DNA from: Calliphora vicina
Taxonomy: Eukaryota > Arthropoda > Insecta > Diptera > Calliphoridae
Length of the DNA stretch: 64,000 nucleotides
Assembly (NCBI RefSeq): GCF_958450345.1
Contig: NC_088781.1
Coordinates: 74,317,140 to 74,381,139, forward strand
Reading direction: 5' to 3'
Made by a program: the position numbers and the translations under genes. Positions 20,888-32,322 of this stretch are shown in pieces (position 1 is the stretch's first letter; every line of letters starts with the position of its first letter). The notes beneath the pieces are model-generated. The model worked only from the letters and a program-made list of their open reading frames with translations, did no database searches and had not been told where the DNA came from.

Positions 20888-22620
20888 CAAACTTTATGTC
20901 ATCCATGCAAAACAAAAATACAAGAGCTTTTAAGAGCGCAGAACCAAATGATACAAATCCTCTTAACAAAAAATGAGTTATTTGAGACTATGTTTCGGTT
21001 TAAACCAACACAAATCAGAGGTATCCCACTTCATGCAGAATAAAAACATCGACGTGCTATTGGTTTCGGAAACTCATCTTACCAATAGGTATAACTTTTA
21101 TATTTCGGGTTATGCATTCTACTGTACAAATTATCCTGATGGTAAGGCACATGGTGGCACTGGTATTTTAATTAGAAATCGTTTAAAACATTATCCCCTA
21201 GATGAATTCTCAAAAGACTATATACAGGCAACATCCATTCTTCTGGAAAGCTTTGCTGGAGATTTAAATATAAGCGCGATCTATTGCCCACCACGCTTTG
21301 CAATGACCAAGGAGAAGTTTGAAGAATTCTTTAGCACGCTAGGAGGTCGCTTTCTGGCATGTGGCGACTATAATGCCAAACACACTTACTGGGGCTCTCG
21401 ACTAATGAATTCCAGAGGTAGACAGCTTTATAACGCATTAGTTGATCGCAAAAATGGCCTAGATATTGTGTCCCCTGGACAACCAACTTACTGGCCTGCT
21501 GATCCTAAAAAAATTCCTGATCTCATAGACTTTGCCATAACAAAAAATATTAATCGAAATTCAATATCTACAGAAATGTCATATGATTTATCTTCTGATC
21601 ATTCCCCAATTATAGTATCTTATTACGGGAGGACTAACATTTCAAAATTTCATACTGAAACATATTACTTTAAAACAAATTGGCTTAAATATAAAAAATA
21701 TATAAGCAGTCATATCCACACAGATCTTTGTATTCAGTGTGAGGAAGATGTAGATAAAAGTGTCAATGACTTTACGTCATTAATTGTATCGGCTCTAATT
21801 CATTCAAAGAGTCAAATATTTCCTAAAACGGATATGCACATTGCCAACTCAGATATTGAACGACTTCTTTTAGAAAAGAGAAAATTCAGAAGAGAATGGC
21901 AACAAAATAGATCACCTGCTGCAAAGCAGAGGCTGTCTGCTGCTATTAAAAACCTGAAAAAAGCCCTTCAATTAGAAGAGGATCGCAGAAATAGAACTTA
22001 CATTCAAAGTTTGACAAATACCAAACACACAAATTTTTCCCTTTGGAAAGCAACGAAAAATATCAAGCCACCGGTAGAGGGGCAAAGCCCTTTAAGGAAA
22101 GCTGATGGTACCTGGGCTCGCAGCACGGAGGAAAAGGCTAAAATATTTGCCGATCACTTAAGTACAGTCTTTCAACCAAACTTGCCAACAACTGTTTTTG
22201 AACTTGAAGAACCACCTGTGTCAACATTATCTAATGTTGACATATTAGATATAAGCCCAGAAGACATTAACGAAGTAATCAAGGATAATATAATATTAAA
22301 ACAAGTAAGAGTGCTATATTCGGCTATGCCGAATCTTATATACCCTTCACCAAATTATACTTCAAAATTTTAAATATTTTTAGGTAAACAAAATTTATTT
22401 TTTTTAGTTGTATTTTTCATTTTTGGAAAAAAAATTTTTCGATTGTTATTTAAAATTTTTTTTTTTTAAATTTAATTTTTTTTTTTTTAAATTAAAAAAA
22501 TTTTTTTTTTTAAATTTTAAAAATTTTTTATTTTTTTTTTTTAAAAAAAAAAATTCGGATTAAAAATTTTTTTTTCCGATTTTGACCCATTGTAGGTCCA
22601 ACTTACTATGGTCTTATATA

Positions 22621-24276
22621 CACATCTGCTCAAAATAATAGATACACCAAAATTTATTTTTTAAAAACGAAAAAAAATAATGGTATATTGTAAAATTATA
22701 AAAAAAATTCAGTCGATTTTTATTTATAGTTAAAAGGAGAGTAAAAAACAAAAACAAAATATTTCATAATTAATAATAAATATTATAAAGTAAATTAAAT
22801 TTCTTAAATTTCGAAAAATTTGGTGCTCATAATAATAGATACATTTTTAAAAATTCTTATTAAACAAAAGCTAATAAATTTTATCTTAAAAAAATTAGTT
22901 TATTATTAAAGTAAAGCTAGTATCCAGTATATCCACCTTTGTTTTGTAAAACTTTCTCCACTCTTCTGGGCATACTGGATATCAAGTTCTGACTCTTCTC
23001 CAATGGAATCTCGTACCATATTTTTTGCGTTTTCTCCCATAAATCGTCTTTATTTTTGAAAACTTCCTTCGAAAGCCTTATCTTTAATTCACTCCACAAG
23101 TTTTCTATTGGGTTTAAATCAGGGGATTGGCTGGGCCAGCTTAAAACAGGTACGTTATTCTCCAAGAACCAGTATTTAACTAATCTTGAACTATGTTTTG
23201 GGTCGTTGTCCTGCTGGAATGTCCATATTAATGGCATATTTTCCGATGCATATGGAAGCATTACGTTTTCCAATATGTCTCTATACCCACTAGCATTCAT
23301 GGTATCTTCTATTCGGAATATCGGACCAACACCATTCCATGAAAAGCAACCCCAAACCATTATGTTTCCCCCGCCATGTTTTACCGTCTTTTTTGTAAAT
23401 TTAACGTGGAATTCTTTTCCTTTTGGTCGGCGTACATTTCTTTGGCAGTCGTTTCCAAACAAATTTATTTTTGTTTCGTCGCTCCATAAAATATTTCTCC
23501 ACTTTTTTTTCGCCTTCACACCCGGACCATTGTAAGTGCTCTTTAGCAAATTCTAATCTTGTCTTGATATTTTTTTGGCGCATTAGTGGCACTTTTCTGG
23601 CAATTCTTCCCGGCAATTTAGCTTGTAAAAGACGACGACGAACTGTTTGTGGACTGATTTCGTTACATAGCTCCGCAGAAATAGCTTTCGATGATATGAA
23701 AGGGTCTTTTTTAACCATAAGGACGATCCGCCTATCTGTTTCTGGACTGGTTTTCTTTGGTCTACCGCGAGTTTCTCTTTTTTGTTTTTTAGATAAAGCA
23801 TTTTGGACAAAATGTAAAGATCTTCCTATGCTCTTTGCTATTTCCCGTAATGATTTTCTTTGATTTCTCATCGTTTGAACAATTTTTTTCTCATCTTCGG
23901 TACAATGATGATTTCGTCCCATTTTCTTCAAAAGAGTCCTATTTTTTATAAAATTGTTGCTAAAATTTAAATTATACTTACTGTTTCACGTAAATAGGAA
24001 CAAAAAATTGCACAAAAAAAAAATTTTATATAAACAAATTACAAATTACTGATGTGTATCTATTTTTATGAGCAAATAATTTTTTGTAATTCAAATAAAT
24101 TCGTTTTTAAAAATCAACATGAAAGCAAATAGTTGCCAGATTTTTGACTGACATGACATTGCCAGATAGAAATTTTAATAATATGATGTATTCTTAACGC
24201 TTGCGAGGAAATTTTCAATGTTACCGCCATTTAAATTTTTTCCAATTAGGTGTATCTATTATTTTGAGCAGATGTG
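22621..24276 (-). mobile_element. Tc1-family transposon, 1656 bp, complete ends
   Basis: Terminal inverted repeats of 28 bp (CACATCTGCTCAAAATAATA.. at 22621 and its complement ending at 24276) flanked by TA on both sides. One transposase gene on the minus strand with a single frameshift. The second copy at 32323 is nearly identical over the shared part, so transposition was recent. Confidence 0.95.
22917..23931 (-). pseudogene. Tc1 transposase (DD34E), one frameshift
   Basis: Cut-and-paste transposase. The N-terminal piece (from 23931, MKKMGRNHHCTEDEKKIV) has two helix-turn-helix units (KSLREIAKSIGRSLHFVQ; SSKAISAELCNEISPQTVRR) with the GRPKK hook between. The catalytic piece (to 22917) has LWSDETKINLF (first Asp), QQDNDPKHSSR (second Asp) and PDLNPIENLW (Glu), with 34 residues between second Asp and Glu. 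The frame is lost at the A-run near 23505-23515 (CEGEKK then WRNILWSDE in the other frame). The copy at 32669 has the intact frame there. Total about 343 codons, normal for the family. Confidence 0.93.
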
Positions 24277-24525
24277 TACGTCGTTGCAAATGTCTTTGAA
24301 ATATCTATCATTAGATATCCATATTGTCTATATTAATGTCTTAGTAATCCAAATATAGGTCAAAAATCGAGGTTGTCTTGGTTTTTTCCTCATATCTCAG
24401 CCATTTGTGGACCGATTTTGCTGATTTTAAATAGCAAAATTCTCGAAAGCATGTCTGACAGAATTATTGAAAATTTGGATCCCGAAGATATCTGTGGTCT
24501 TCAGAAAACTGATTTCAACAGACAG

Positions 24526-24560
<35 letters not shown>

Positions 24561-26135
24561 GACATGGCTTAATCGACTCCGCTATCTATAAGGATCCAGA
24601 ATATATATACTTTATAGGGTCGGAAATGAAAAATGTAGAAATTACAAACGGAATGACAAACTTATATATACCCTTTCACGAAGTGAAGGGTATAAAAATA
24701 ACCTGGAAATGATTCTGTTACACCTACTATGATTAAAAACCTACCGAGTGTGGCAATAATTGTGCTGTCTACAATATTTAATGTGATCTTTAAACATGGA
24801 GTTTTTCCGACAAATTGGAAAACTTCTCATATAATAATGATACCAAAACCAGGTAAGGACTTGACTTCCTATAGACCAATAAGCTTGCTTCCTTGCTTAT
24901 CGAAACTGCTCGAAAAAGTGTTCCAAAAGAAAATCATACCATTTTTAAATGAGAAAAATATAATCCCAGTTCATCAATTTGGTTTCCGGGAACGCCACGG
25001 AACAATCGAACAAGTTAATCGTATAACCGGGGAGATAAGAAAATCCTTTGAATTAAAGAAATATTGTTCAGCTATATTTTTGGATGTCGCTCAAGCCTTC
25101 GACAAAGTATGGCACAAAGGACTGGTATATAAAATAAAATGTTTGCTGCCACCATCTACTCATAAACTATTGGAATCTTATCTATCGGACCGTATATTTA
25201 CAGTTAAGTACAATGATTACGTGACAAGAGAATATAGGATTGGAGCAGGAGTACCACAAGGAAGTGTTCTTGGACCTACCCTCTATTTGATTTACACCTC
25301 TGATTTGCCTACGAGCGATGAATTGACTATTTCTACATTTGCTGATGACACCGCAATTATTAGCTCGCATGAAAACCCATATATAGCATCTAGTATACTA
25401 GATGGCTACTTAAGATGTGTGGAAACATGGTTAAACAAATGGAGAATATGTGTAAATGAGTTAAAAAGCAAACATGTTACTTTCACACTGAGGAGGGGAT
25501 GCTGTCCACATGTCACACTTAACAATGTTAATATACCTCAGTCCGATTATGTTACATTCACTTAGATAGAAGACTTACTTGGCGCCGTCATATAGAAACC
25601 AAGATACTTCACATGAAGTTAAAAGCATCTAGCCTTCACTGGTTAATAAGTGACCAATCAAAGTTAAGCCTAGACTATAAAGTCACCCTGTATAAAATCA
25701 TTTTAAAACCAATTTGGACATATGGAATCCAATTGTGGGGAACGGCCAGTAATTCCAGTATTGAGCTTATACAGAGGGCCCAGTCGAAAATTCTTAGGAC
25801 CATGACGGGTGCACCATGGTACATAAGAAATGAAAACATCCACAGGGACTTGGAAGTGCCACTAGTGAAGGATGAGTTTAAGAAAGTCCGCGATAAATAT
25901 ATACTGAAACTGCAATCCCACCCAAATCCGCTTGCACGGCTTCTCGCACAGAGCCAAACCAGATCAAGGCTTTGTAGAGGAGATCTACCACCCCGCTAAG
26001 ATGAGGTCCATGCATCAAACAATGCTCTCTTTAGAGAGAAATTAGTTTTAATTTTAGTTATAAGATTTAATCACTTATTGTTAGGCCTAATGATATAGGC
26101 AGATTCAATAAATAAATAAAAAAAGTTAAAAAAAA

Positions 26136-26187
26136 AATTCTTCAAATATTTCTTTTTCAGAATGAACAATTTCATTGTGTGGAATTC
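26136..26187 (-). pseudogene. Old Ty3/gypsy protease-region fragment
   Basis: Minus strand NEIVHSEKEIFEE. If the hAT element 26188-29823 and one copy of its target duplication are removed, the frame reads LADGIPHNEIVHSEKEIF, as in the retropepsin-RT region of gypsy elements. It links the RT relic at 19092 with the gag relic at 30294-30720. Confidence 0.5.
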
Positions 26188-27395
26188 CATGGTTTAATAT
26201 TAAGCACCAAAATAAATAGTGTCATGTAACGACTGAACTGAAAAAAGTTTAAGTCTTCAATTTCAACAATTTGCTTACTGAAAACAGTTGACTGTGCACA
26301 CACATTACAACAGCAAGCAGCAATCGATTTTGTTTTTTTTCCAGCAGCCAAACGAATCAGCAGCCGCCATGTTTCAGTTTTCAACTCTACCGAACTGATT
26401 ACACGACTTCAGCAGCAATAACATTTCTGTGTGTGCTGCTTACGCATTGTCAGTTTCGAGTTTTGTTTATCGTACTACGCAGCGTAACAAAAACTGCTAG
26501 CTCGACTGAATAGTACAACTGGCTAGTTTGGCTGGTTGTTTAAAATGTGTGTACAACAACACACACTTTATGAAGCTAGGTTGAATCGTATGAATTTTTG
26601 GTTTTTGTGTTTACATATCACAAAGGAAATTTAAATGTTATTATTGTTAATAGAAATAAATAGGAAATTCTTATATTTATTATATCTTAATTAAAAATAC
26701 TTCTTATTAAAAATAAATTTAATAAAATTATTAATTAATAAATTTAAAATAAAAAATTATTGATATTTTTTTATTCTATTTTATATTGAATAATGATCAC
26801 TTGCTTTATGATTTTTGGAATATATTTATTAATGAAATGAAATGCTTTATTTTCATTAAAAACTTAAATATCATTTACATATTTAGTACATAGATACCAG
26901 TATGGTGGAATAAAAAAATTTCTTAAATTTACATTAAAGTGAGCAAAAAAAATAATTTGCGAATTTCGATCGGCCCACCGAATTGTTCTTGGGATTGCAA
27001 AACATGTTCTAAAAAATATAAAGCCGCAATGTCTTTTTTTTTGAGGGGAAATGTGTATTTTTTCAGTTTTAGCAAAAATTTCTTCATTAAACAAGTATGT
27101 TTTTATTTTAATGTAAAGTAATCGTAATGTAAACGCAATTTTAGTTCTAAAGAAATATAAAACACTAAACTCAATAAAATAAATTGTAAAGTTATTACAT
27201 ATTCCCTAGGTCACTTAAATAATAAAGGTAGGAACAAATTAACTTATTTTGAGAAATATTCTGGAACCAGTTAACCGTTTTTTTTCTATTTTAAAAACCT
27301 ACTACTTTCAAATAAATACATATTTTATATTTTCAATAATTCGACAGACCAACAAATAAAAACTTTTTCTAACCTTTGTTTACTTTTTAACAATA

Positions 27396-27542
27396 GCGGA
27401 GTTCAGTATTAAGTGCGAATGGTATTGCATCATTGCAAATGCAAAATTGTAAATGTTTTTGTGTGTATTTTGTTATTGGATTACGGTAAAATTTTGCATT
27501 TGCAATGATGCTAGACCATTCGCACTTAAAAGTGAATACCGC
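27396..27542. mobile_element. 147-bp palindromic MITE
   Basis: Inverted halves of about 58 bp: aagtgcgaatggt and catcattgcaaatgcaaaat appear on the left and complemented on the right. Flanked by TA (27394-27395, 27543-27544), consistent with a Tc1/mariner-type MITE. Confidence 0.8.
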
Positions 27543-27755
27543 TAATATTTCCTTATTTTAGTATCAAAAAACTTTAGCGATGTATATTGGGTTCAAATGG
27601 TACAAAGTGGTGTTTATTGAAATTTAGAAATAAAGTTTTTATAATAAATTTATAGGTTATATGGTAAAAGTAGAAAAAATTCTGCATGACTAGCTGTAAA
27701 AATCAATCAACTAAGTTGTTTACTTTCTTTACAGTGAGTAATTTTTTATACCCTA

Positions 27756-28930
27756 CACCACCATGATGGGGAGGGTATTATGCGTTTGAGCAGATGTTTG
27801 TAACGCCTAAAAATATCTGTCCAAAAATATTACTTTAGTCTATTAGTCTAAAGCCGGGATCGGCAGACATATACTACTACATTTTGCACTTGTATAAGTG
27901 TAAGAGCGAAAAAACAAGAAATGAGAAATAGTTGTACTCTCATCTTCACTACAAAACAGGCATGGAAAACTGAACATGTTAACTAACCTATTTGTCTAGC
28001 AATTATTGTGTATTAAAAAATAATAATTTACAAGAAACTTCTAAAAACCCAATTAAGCATCTAAAGGTGAGAGAAAAAACATTTCAAATAGTTTATAGTT
28101 CTAAAAACTACTTAATATGTAGTGTAGATGCTAAAAAGGGTACAACAATAATATGAATTATCCACCTCTGCATTAACATTTATTCATAAACAAAAGCAAG
28201 AAGCGAGCGACAACACAACCTTCTTCTGTGACAACTCATATGAGACTGAATTGTGTTTTCTATGCGTGTGAGTAGTCTGTGTAAATTTAGTAACGCCCAC
28301 AATGCACAGTGCATAGGAGTTGCCGATCCCGGGTCTAAAGTATACCGATAGACTTTGAATCACTTTCTGAGTCGATTAAACGATGTCCATCAGTCCGTCT
28401 GGTTGGCTGGCTGTCCATGTAAACCTTGTGCGCAGAGTACAGGTCGCAATTTTGAAGATATTTCGATCAAATTTGGTACATATTATTTTTTCGGCTCAAG
28501 GGCCAAGCCTATTGAAACTGGCTGAAATCGGTCCATTATTTCACATAGCCCCCATACAAATGTTCATCCGAAATTGGACTTTATCGGTCATAAATGTTTA
28601 ATTTATAAATGTATCACCAAATTTTGTTACGATCGGTCAATAATTAGTCATAGATCCCATATAGACCCGCTCCGAAAATCACTTTAACGTGCATAAATCG
28701 CTTAAAACTTTTGGTATACTCACAAAATTCAATATAGTAAACTTTCATATAGACATAAATCACTCGACCTAATTTCATGGTGATTGGTCCATTATTGGTC
28801 ATATCCCCAATATAAGGCCCACTTCCGAAAATCACTCAAAAATATAAATTATTGAAATTTTAAAAGAAAAATGTTTTTGCTCTTTTACTTAGTGTAGGGT
28901 ATTATATGGTCGGGCTTGACCGACAATACT
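27756..28930 (+). repeat. DINE-like repeat family 2, copy A
   Basis: Begins tataccctacaccaccatga and ends with tagtgtagggtattatatgg then cgggcttgaccg and a T-tract. Family phrases: gatgtccatcagtccgtctg, aaaccttgtgcgcagagtac, atttggtacatattattttt, ctgaaatcggtcca. Interrupted by a hAT MITE at 27854-28332. Other copies: 31478-32320, 45642-46408, 62967-63702. Confidence 0.85.
27854..28332. mobile_element. 479-bp hAT MITE with perfect 8-bp target duplication
   Basis: Termini CCGGGATCGGCA and its complement TGCCGATCCCGG are perfect 12-bp inverted repeats. GTCTAAAG flanks both ends (27846-27853, 28333-28340), duplicated from the host repeat. No coding content. Confidence 0.92.
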
Positions 28931-29845
28931 TTCCTACTTGTTTTTTTATAAAAATTATGTTTAAATATTTTTAATCATTTTCTTAAAAACGGTCTAAAAT
29001 TGGGATAATTTCCGCATTCAGTGGGCCACAAGTATTAAGTTAGTAAAAGTTGGAAATATTAAATAACTTCATTGAAATAAAAATAAATACATTTTAAATG
29101 AGAAATAAAATGTGAAGTCTCTTGTTATTCAAAATTACATTAAAACTTTTCTTGTGTCTAAAATTTTATGGATTTTATTAAGTTTTTTCCTTCTCCAGTA
29201 AAGTAACAAAAAATCGAGTTACGCCTTTTTTTATATTAAGCCATCGATATGTATGTAATTTTATTAATTAATTTAATTTTTTATAATGAAAAATTATGAA
29301 ATTTATAAATGTAATGAAATCAAATTTAATGTTAATCAAATATATGTATATTAAATTTTTTTCTGAAAAAAGAATTTTGCATTTATCTCTATTAACAATA
29401 ACAACACTTAAATTTTCTCTGTGAAATGTAAACACAAAAACCATACGAAACAACTTAGCTTCACAAAGTGTATACAACATCAAATTCTAACCAACCAGCC
29501 AAACTAGCCAGTCGTACTATTCAGTCGAGATAGCAGTTTTTGTTACGCTGCGTAGTACGAAAAACAAAACTCGAAACTGACAATGCTGCTGAAGTAGTGT
29601 AATCAGTTCGGTAGAGTTGAAAACTGAAACATGGCGGCTGCTGATTCGTTTGGCTGCTGGAAAAAAACAAAATCGATTGCTGCTTGCTGTTGTGCACAGT
29701 CAACTGTTTTCAGTAACCATGTGATCAAAAACTGAAATTAGTTACTTTTTTTTAAGCATGAGACTGTAAAAAGTTAACTATTCTGTAAAATGCGACTGCT
29801 TTTAGTAGTTCTTCGAAACCCTGTGGAATTCCATCAGCTAATATA

Positions 29846-30299
29846 GGCTGAGTTCATAAACTCAGTTTGTAAAGCAATACTGCAAAGAAAATCGTTTACA
29901 AGGCAAAGAAATACTTTATGGCAATACTGCTTTATAAAAATATTCAATGACATTTTAGTACATTTATGAACTCATAAATGTTTTTTGTTTTGAGTTTAAC
30001 AATTTATAACTTTCCGTAAAATTACATATGTATTTACATAAACAAAAACTCAACTTACCATAAATTACCATTTCTACTAAAATATTAAATTCTTGCCTCC
30101 AAAATAATTCTATAAAGAACTCACAAAAATTATTAAAGAATCATAAATAAAAACAATGCTCAAATTTGACAAATGTTGCGCATTGAAAAGCATTGTCATG
30201 CAATTATGAACTTGCGACATTGCCTAAACAAAATCTATTGAGTTTATGAACACTATGCATTGCAGTGTTGTTTTGCAAAATGCGTTTATGAAGTCAGCC
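29846..30299. mobile_element. 454-bp MITE
   Basis: Termini GGCTGAGTTCATAAAC on the left and GTTTATGAAGTCAGCC on the right are inverted repeats with one mismatch, and the similarity continues through the gcaaaacaacactgcaa region. ATA flanks both sides. It splits the gypsy protease reading. Confidence 0.75.
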
Positions 30300-30720
30300 A
30301 TAATTTCTGCACACACTTTTTGGATTGTAACACCTTTTTGGATTAACTTTTGATAATGTTAAGCCTCCAACATTTATAGTTACTAAAGGAACATTTCGTC
30401 CTACCAAGGAAGTATGGAGCGAGTTAAAATCGAGTTTTTCTTCTCTACCATTTGTATTATCCTTATTACAGGATGGGCAATTTGAGCGGTAAAATCTAGC
30501 TGCTCCACATCCGTAGCAATTATGCTTTGTTTCTGGTTCTTTTACATGTTTATGTTTTTCTGCCTCAATTTTCTTGAAACAATTTTCAGCTATATGGTTT
30601 TTCTTTCTGACCAAATATCATATTGCTTTTTCTGATAGTTTTTCAGATAATTGAACAAACAGTCTTCTTTTTCTACATACAAAACTGTCAGTAGATTCAA
30701 ATATTTTCTGTTTTTGGTGG
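30294..30720 (-). pseudogene. Old Ty3/gypsy Gag C-terminus, zinc knuckles and protease start
   Basis: Minus strand from 30720: STDSFVCRKRRLFVQLSEKL (capsid end), then KKNHIAENCFKK (degraded first knuckle), CYGCGAARFYRSNCPSC (second knuckle), and NSLHTSLVGRNVPLVTINVG at the protease start. The catalytic Asp region is lost into the neighbouring MITE. This is the 5' portion of the same gypsy element whose pol lies at 15180-19092. One stop near 30620. Confidence 0.65.
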
Positions 30721-30724
30721 TGCA

Positions 30725-30802
30725 AAAGTGCTTTGTTCAATGGACAAAAATCAAAAACAAGATCATGTCATTGATGTTAATGAAATTTATATTTTTGCTT
30801 TT
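30725..30802 (+). repeat. 78-bp repeat shared with 62568-62645
   Basis: gtgctttgttcaatggacaa through gttaatgaaatttatatttt is almost identical in both places. At 62568 it abuts a Tc1-like transposase fragment, so it may be a transposon end. Confidence 0.75.
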
Positions 30803-31477
30803 CATATTCACCAACAAAATGAGAAAATTCTTTAACTATTTCATAACGCAGAAAATCGTCACTTTCGAGAAAGAAATCGACAAATTGCTAGTTTACTATT
30901 TTTGAAACCAAAAATAGCTAACCATTGTCACTATTTTTTGTTTTGTTTGAAGAAATAAATTAAATTGTTTATACCCTATTATAAACTAACGTGATCATTG
31001 TCGATATTATTATTATCGCATACAAATTAGCATTTTTTACATTTTCTTTTGTGCGATTATTTGTTTACAGATTTACATCTGTACCCATTCTAGCGGTGCT
31101 TTAGCGAAATTTTAAAATTCTGAATTCGGCAAACTTTTTTTTTCTGAAAAGTTAAACCTCAACGGGTTTTTTTCTGTTTTCTTTTTTGTTTTGTTCCTAA
31201 TATTCGCACAGCTGCAAGTGTTCAAACTTATCACATGTTTCAGCAAGTGCAATAACTATTTTTTTTGTTTTTTTCAAGAGCAATTTTGTTGACAACAAAA
31301 AATTAAATATTTAATTTTTTACCCTTCACCAAAGTATACTTTAATATAAATACTAAATACAAGACCTACAGTATTGAAGGTTTGTGTTTTGAAAAAAAAA
31401 AAACTAACCAAATAAACAAAACAAGACTTGCACAATTGTATGTTGAAAAAAAATAACAACAACAAAAAAACATGTAA
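30803..31477. other. No gene recognised
   Basis: AT-rich, poly-T and poly-A tracts only. A partial tacccttcaccaaagtatac at 31320 is a small piece of DINE-like repeat. Confidence 0.5.
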
Positions 31478-32320
31478 GAAAGTATGGTTGGTCAAGCCCG
31501 ACCATATAATACCCTACACCAAGTAAATGAGTAAAAAGATTTCTTTTAAAAAAATTAACGGCCGTATCTATAACGAAAAATTAGCCACTGTGTATACATC
31601 GCACACAACGATCTGCTAACTAGCAGACCGATTAAGCTTAGCAGAAAGTTAGCAAAGAGTTTATTTATAATGCACTTTTTTCTGTCAATAATTTATATGA
31701 AAATCAACTCTGAAAAGTGTGATGTATTGCCAACTATTTAAAAAAAATGAAAAAAAAACAACTCTGATGTATTTCTTGACATTTATATTTAACTTGTTTC
31801 CCTCAAATTTTGAAATGTTTCAAGAAGTATAAATAAATATAATTTAATAAATAATAATAATATAATAAATAATTTAATTTTTTACCACACAAAACGTTTA
31901 TAATATGTTTATTTACAAATTTACTTTGACACAAAACAGCTGTTGATTAAAGACTTAGCAAGTCTTTGATCGTTCGTTAACATGCGTTTAGCGAGTGGAT
32001 AAGAAATACATTATAAATAACTTGTATGTTAAATCCATGCTAAATTTTGGTTATAAATACGGCTGTAATAATTTATATTCGTGAGTGATTTTCGGAAGTG
32101 GGCCTTATATGGGATCTATGACTAATTATGGACCGATCACCATAAAATTAGGTCGTGTGATTTATGTCTATATGAAAGTTATTTATGTTGAATTTTGTGT
32201 ATATACCAACATTTTTAAGTGATTTAAGCACGTTAAAGTGATTTTCGGAAGTGGGTCTATATGGGAGCTATGACTAATTATGGACCGATCGTAACAAAAT
32301 TTGGTGACATGAATTTTGTA
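31478..32320 (-). repeat. DINE-like repeat family 2, copy B
   Basis: Minus orientation: starts gtaagaaagtatggttggtc, aagcccgaccatataatacc; continues after a MITE with gtgattttcggaagtgggcc and tatggaccgatcgtaacaaa. A Tc1 element enters at TA 32321-32322 and the rest of the copy is not seen beyond it. Confidence 0.85.
31558..32066. mobile_element. About 510-bp MITE, Harbinger-like
   Basis: Termini acggccgtatctataacg and, reversed, acagccgtatttataacc are inverted repeats extending into aaaattagc/aaatttagc. The host repeat reads through on both sides. A TAA duplication is possible (taa|cgg and ctg|taa), which would suit PIF/Harbinger, but exact ends are uncertain. Confidence 0.65.
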
Positions 32321-32322
32321 TA

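Larger units (their letters stand above)
22305..24700 (+). repeat. DINE-like repeat family 1, split by Tc1
   Basis: Left part 22305-22620 begins acaagtaagagtgctatat with the hairpin attcggctatgccgaat and tatacccttcacc. Right part 24277-24700 has a (GACA/GGACA)n tract at 24519-24565, gatccagaatatatatactt and ends gtgaagggtata. Target of a TA insertion at 22619/24277. Architecture (terminal hairpin, internal GTCY/GACR microsatellite) is like mini-me/DINE elements of flies, which are thought to be Helitron-related; this is inference. Confidence 0.75.
20973..25999 (+). pseudogene. Jockey ORF2 (endonuclease + reverse transcriptase), interrupted
   Basis: 20973-22304: APE-type endonuclease with LLVSETHL, ACGDYNAKH, SSDHSPIIVSY (catalytic DH). 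The opening motif is LRLCF-GLNQHK, lacking the WNAN residues seen in copies 2 and 3, so a catalytic Asn is lost. The frame is broken by the repeat at 22305-24700. 24715-25565: RT with PGNDSVTPTMIKNLP, SYRPISLLPCLSKLLEKV, GAGVPQGSVLGP and FADD at 25338-25349. A frameshift near 25565 separates the C-terminal piece 25613-25999 (WTYGIQLWGTAS, NENIHRDL). Inactive. Confidence 0.85.
19094..26135 (+). mobile_element. Jockey-family LINE, copy 1, with nested insertions
   Basis: Starts about 19094, where acagacgtgcattttattg resembles the 5' end of copy 2 (cggacgtgtttatttttac); ends in AATAAATAAATAAA and an A-rich tail at 26135. ORF1 19298-20887, ORF2 20973-25999. ORF2 is split by a DINE-like repeat (22305-24700) that is itself split by a Tc1 element. 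The gypsy pol reading continues on both sides of the whole block (upstream piece near 26140-26187), so the LINE landed in an older gypsy copy. Confidence 0.88.
26188..29823. mobile_element. 3.6-kb hAT-like non-autonomous element
   Basis: Flanked by an 8-bp duplication TGGAATTC (26180-26187 and 29824-29831). Ends are CATGGTTTAA on the left and, reversed, CAGGGTTTCGAA on the right. Long subterminal inverted repeats follow: 26280-26700 pairs with 29380-29720 (for example actgaaaacagttgactgtg, and cagcagccaaacgaatcagc). No transposase frame is visible in the middle, which holds a small MITE (27396-27542) and a DINE-like repeat (27756-28930). hAT assignment rests on the 8-bp duplication and CA-G start. 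Confidence 0.75.

Noticed and set aside
24519..24565. (GACA)n tract as an independent microsatellite locus
   Set aside because: It is the internal core of DINE-like family 1, present at the same place in other copies (37855).
28383..28601. Frames in DINE-like repeat copies (also 32183, 45882, 63427)
   Set aside because: Same repeat translated on either strand in different copies; no conserved frame.
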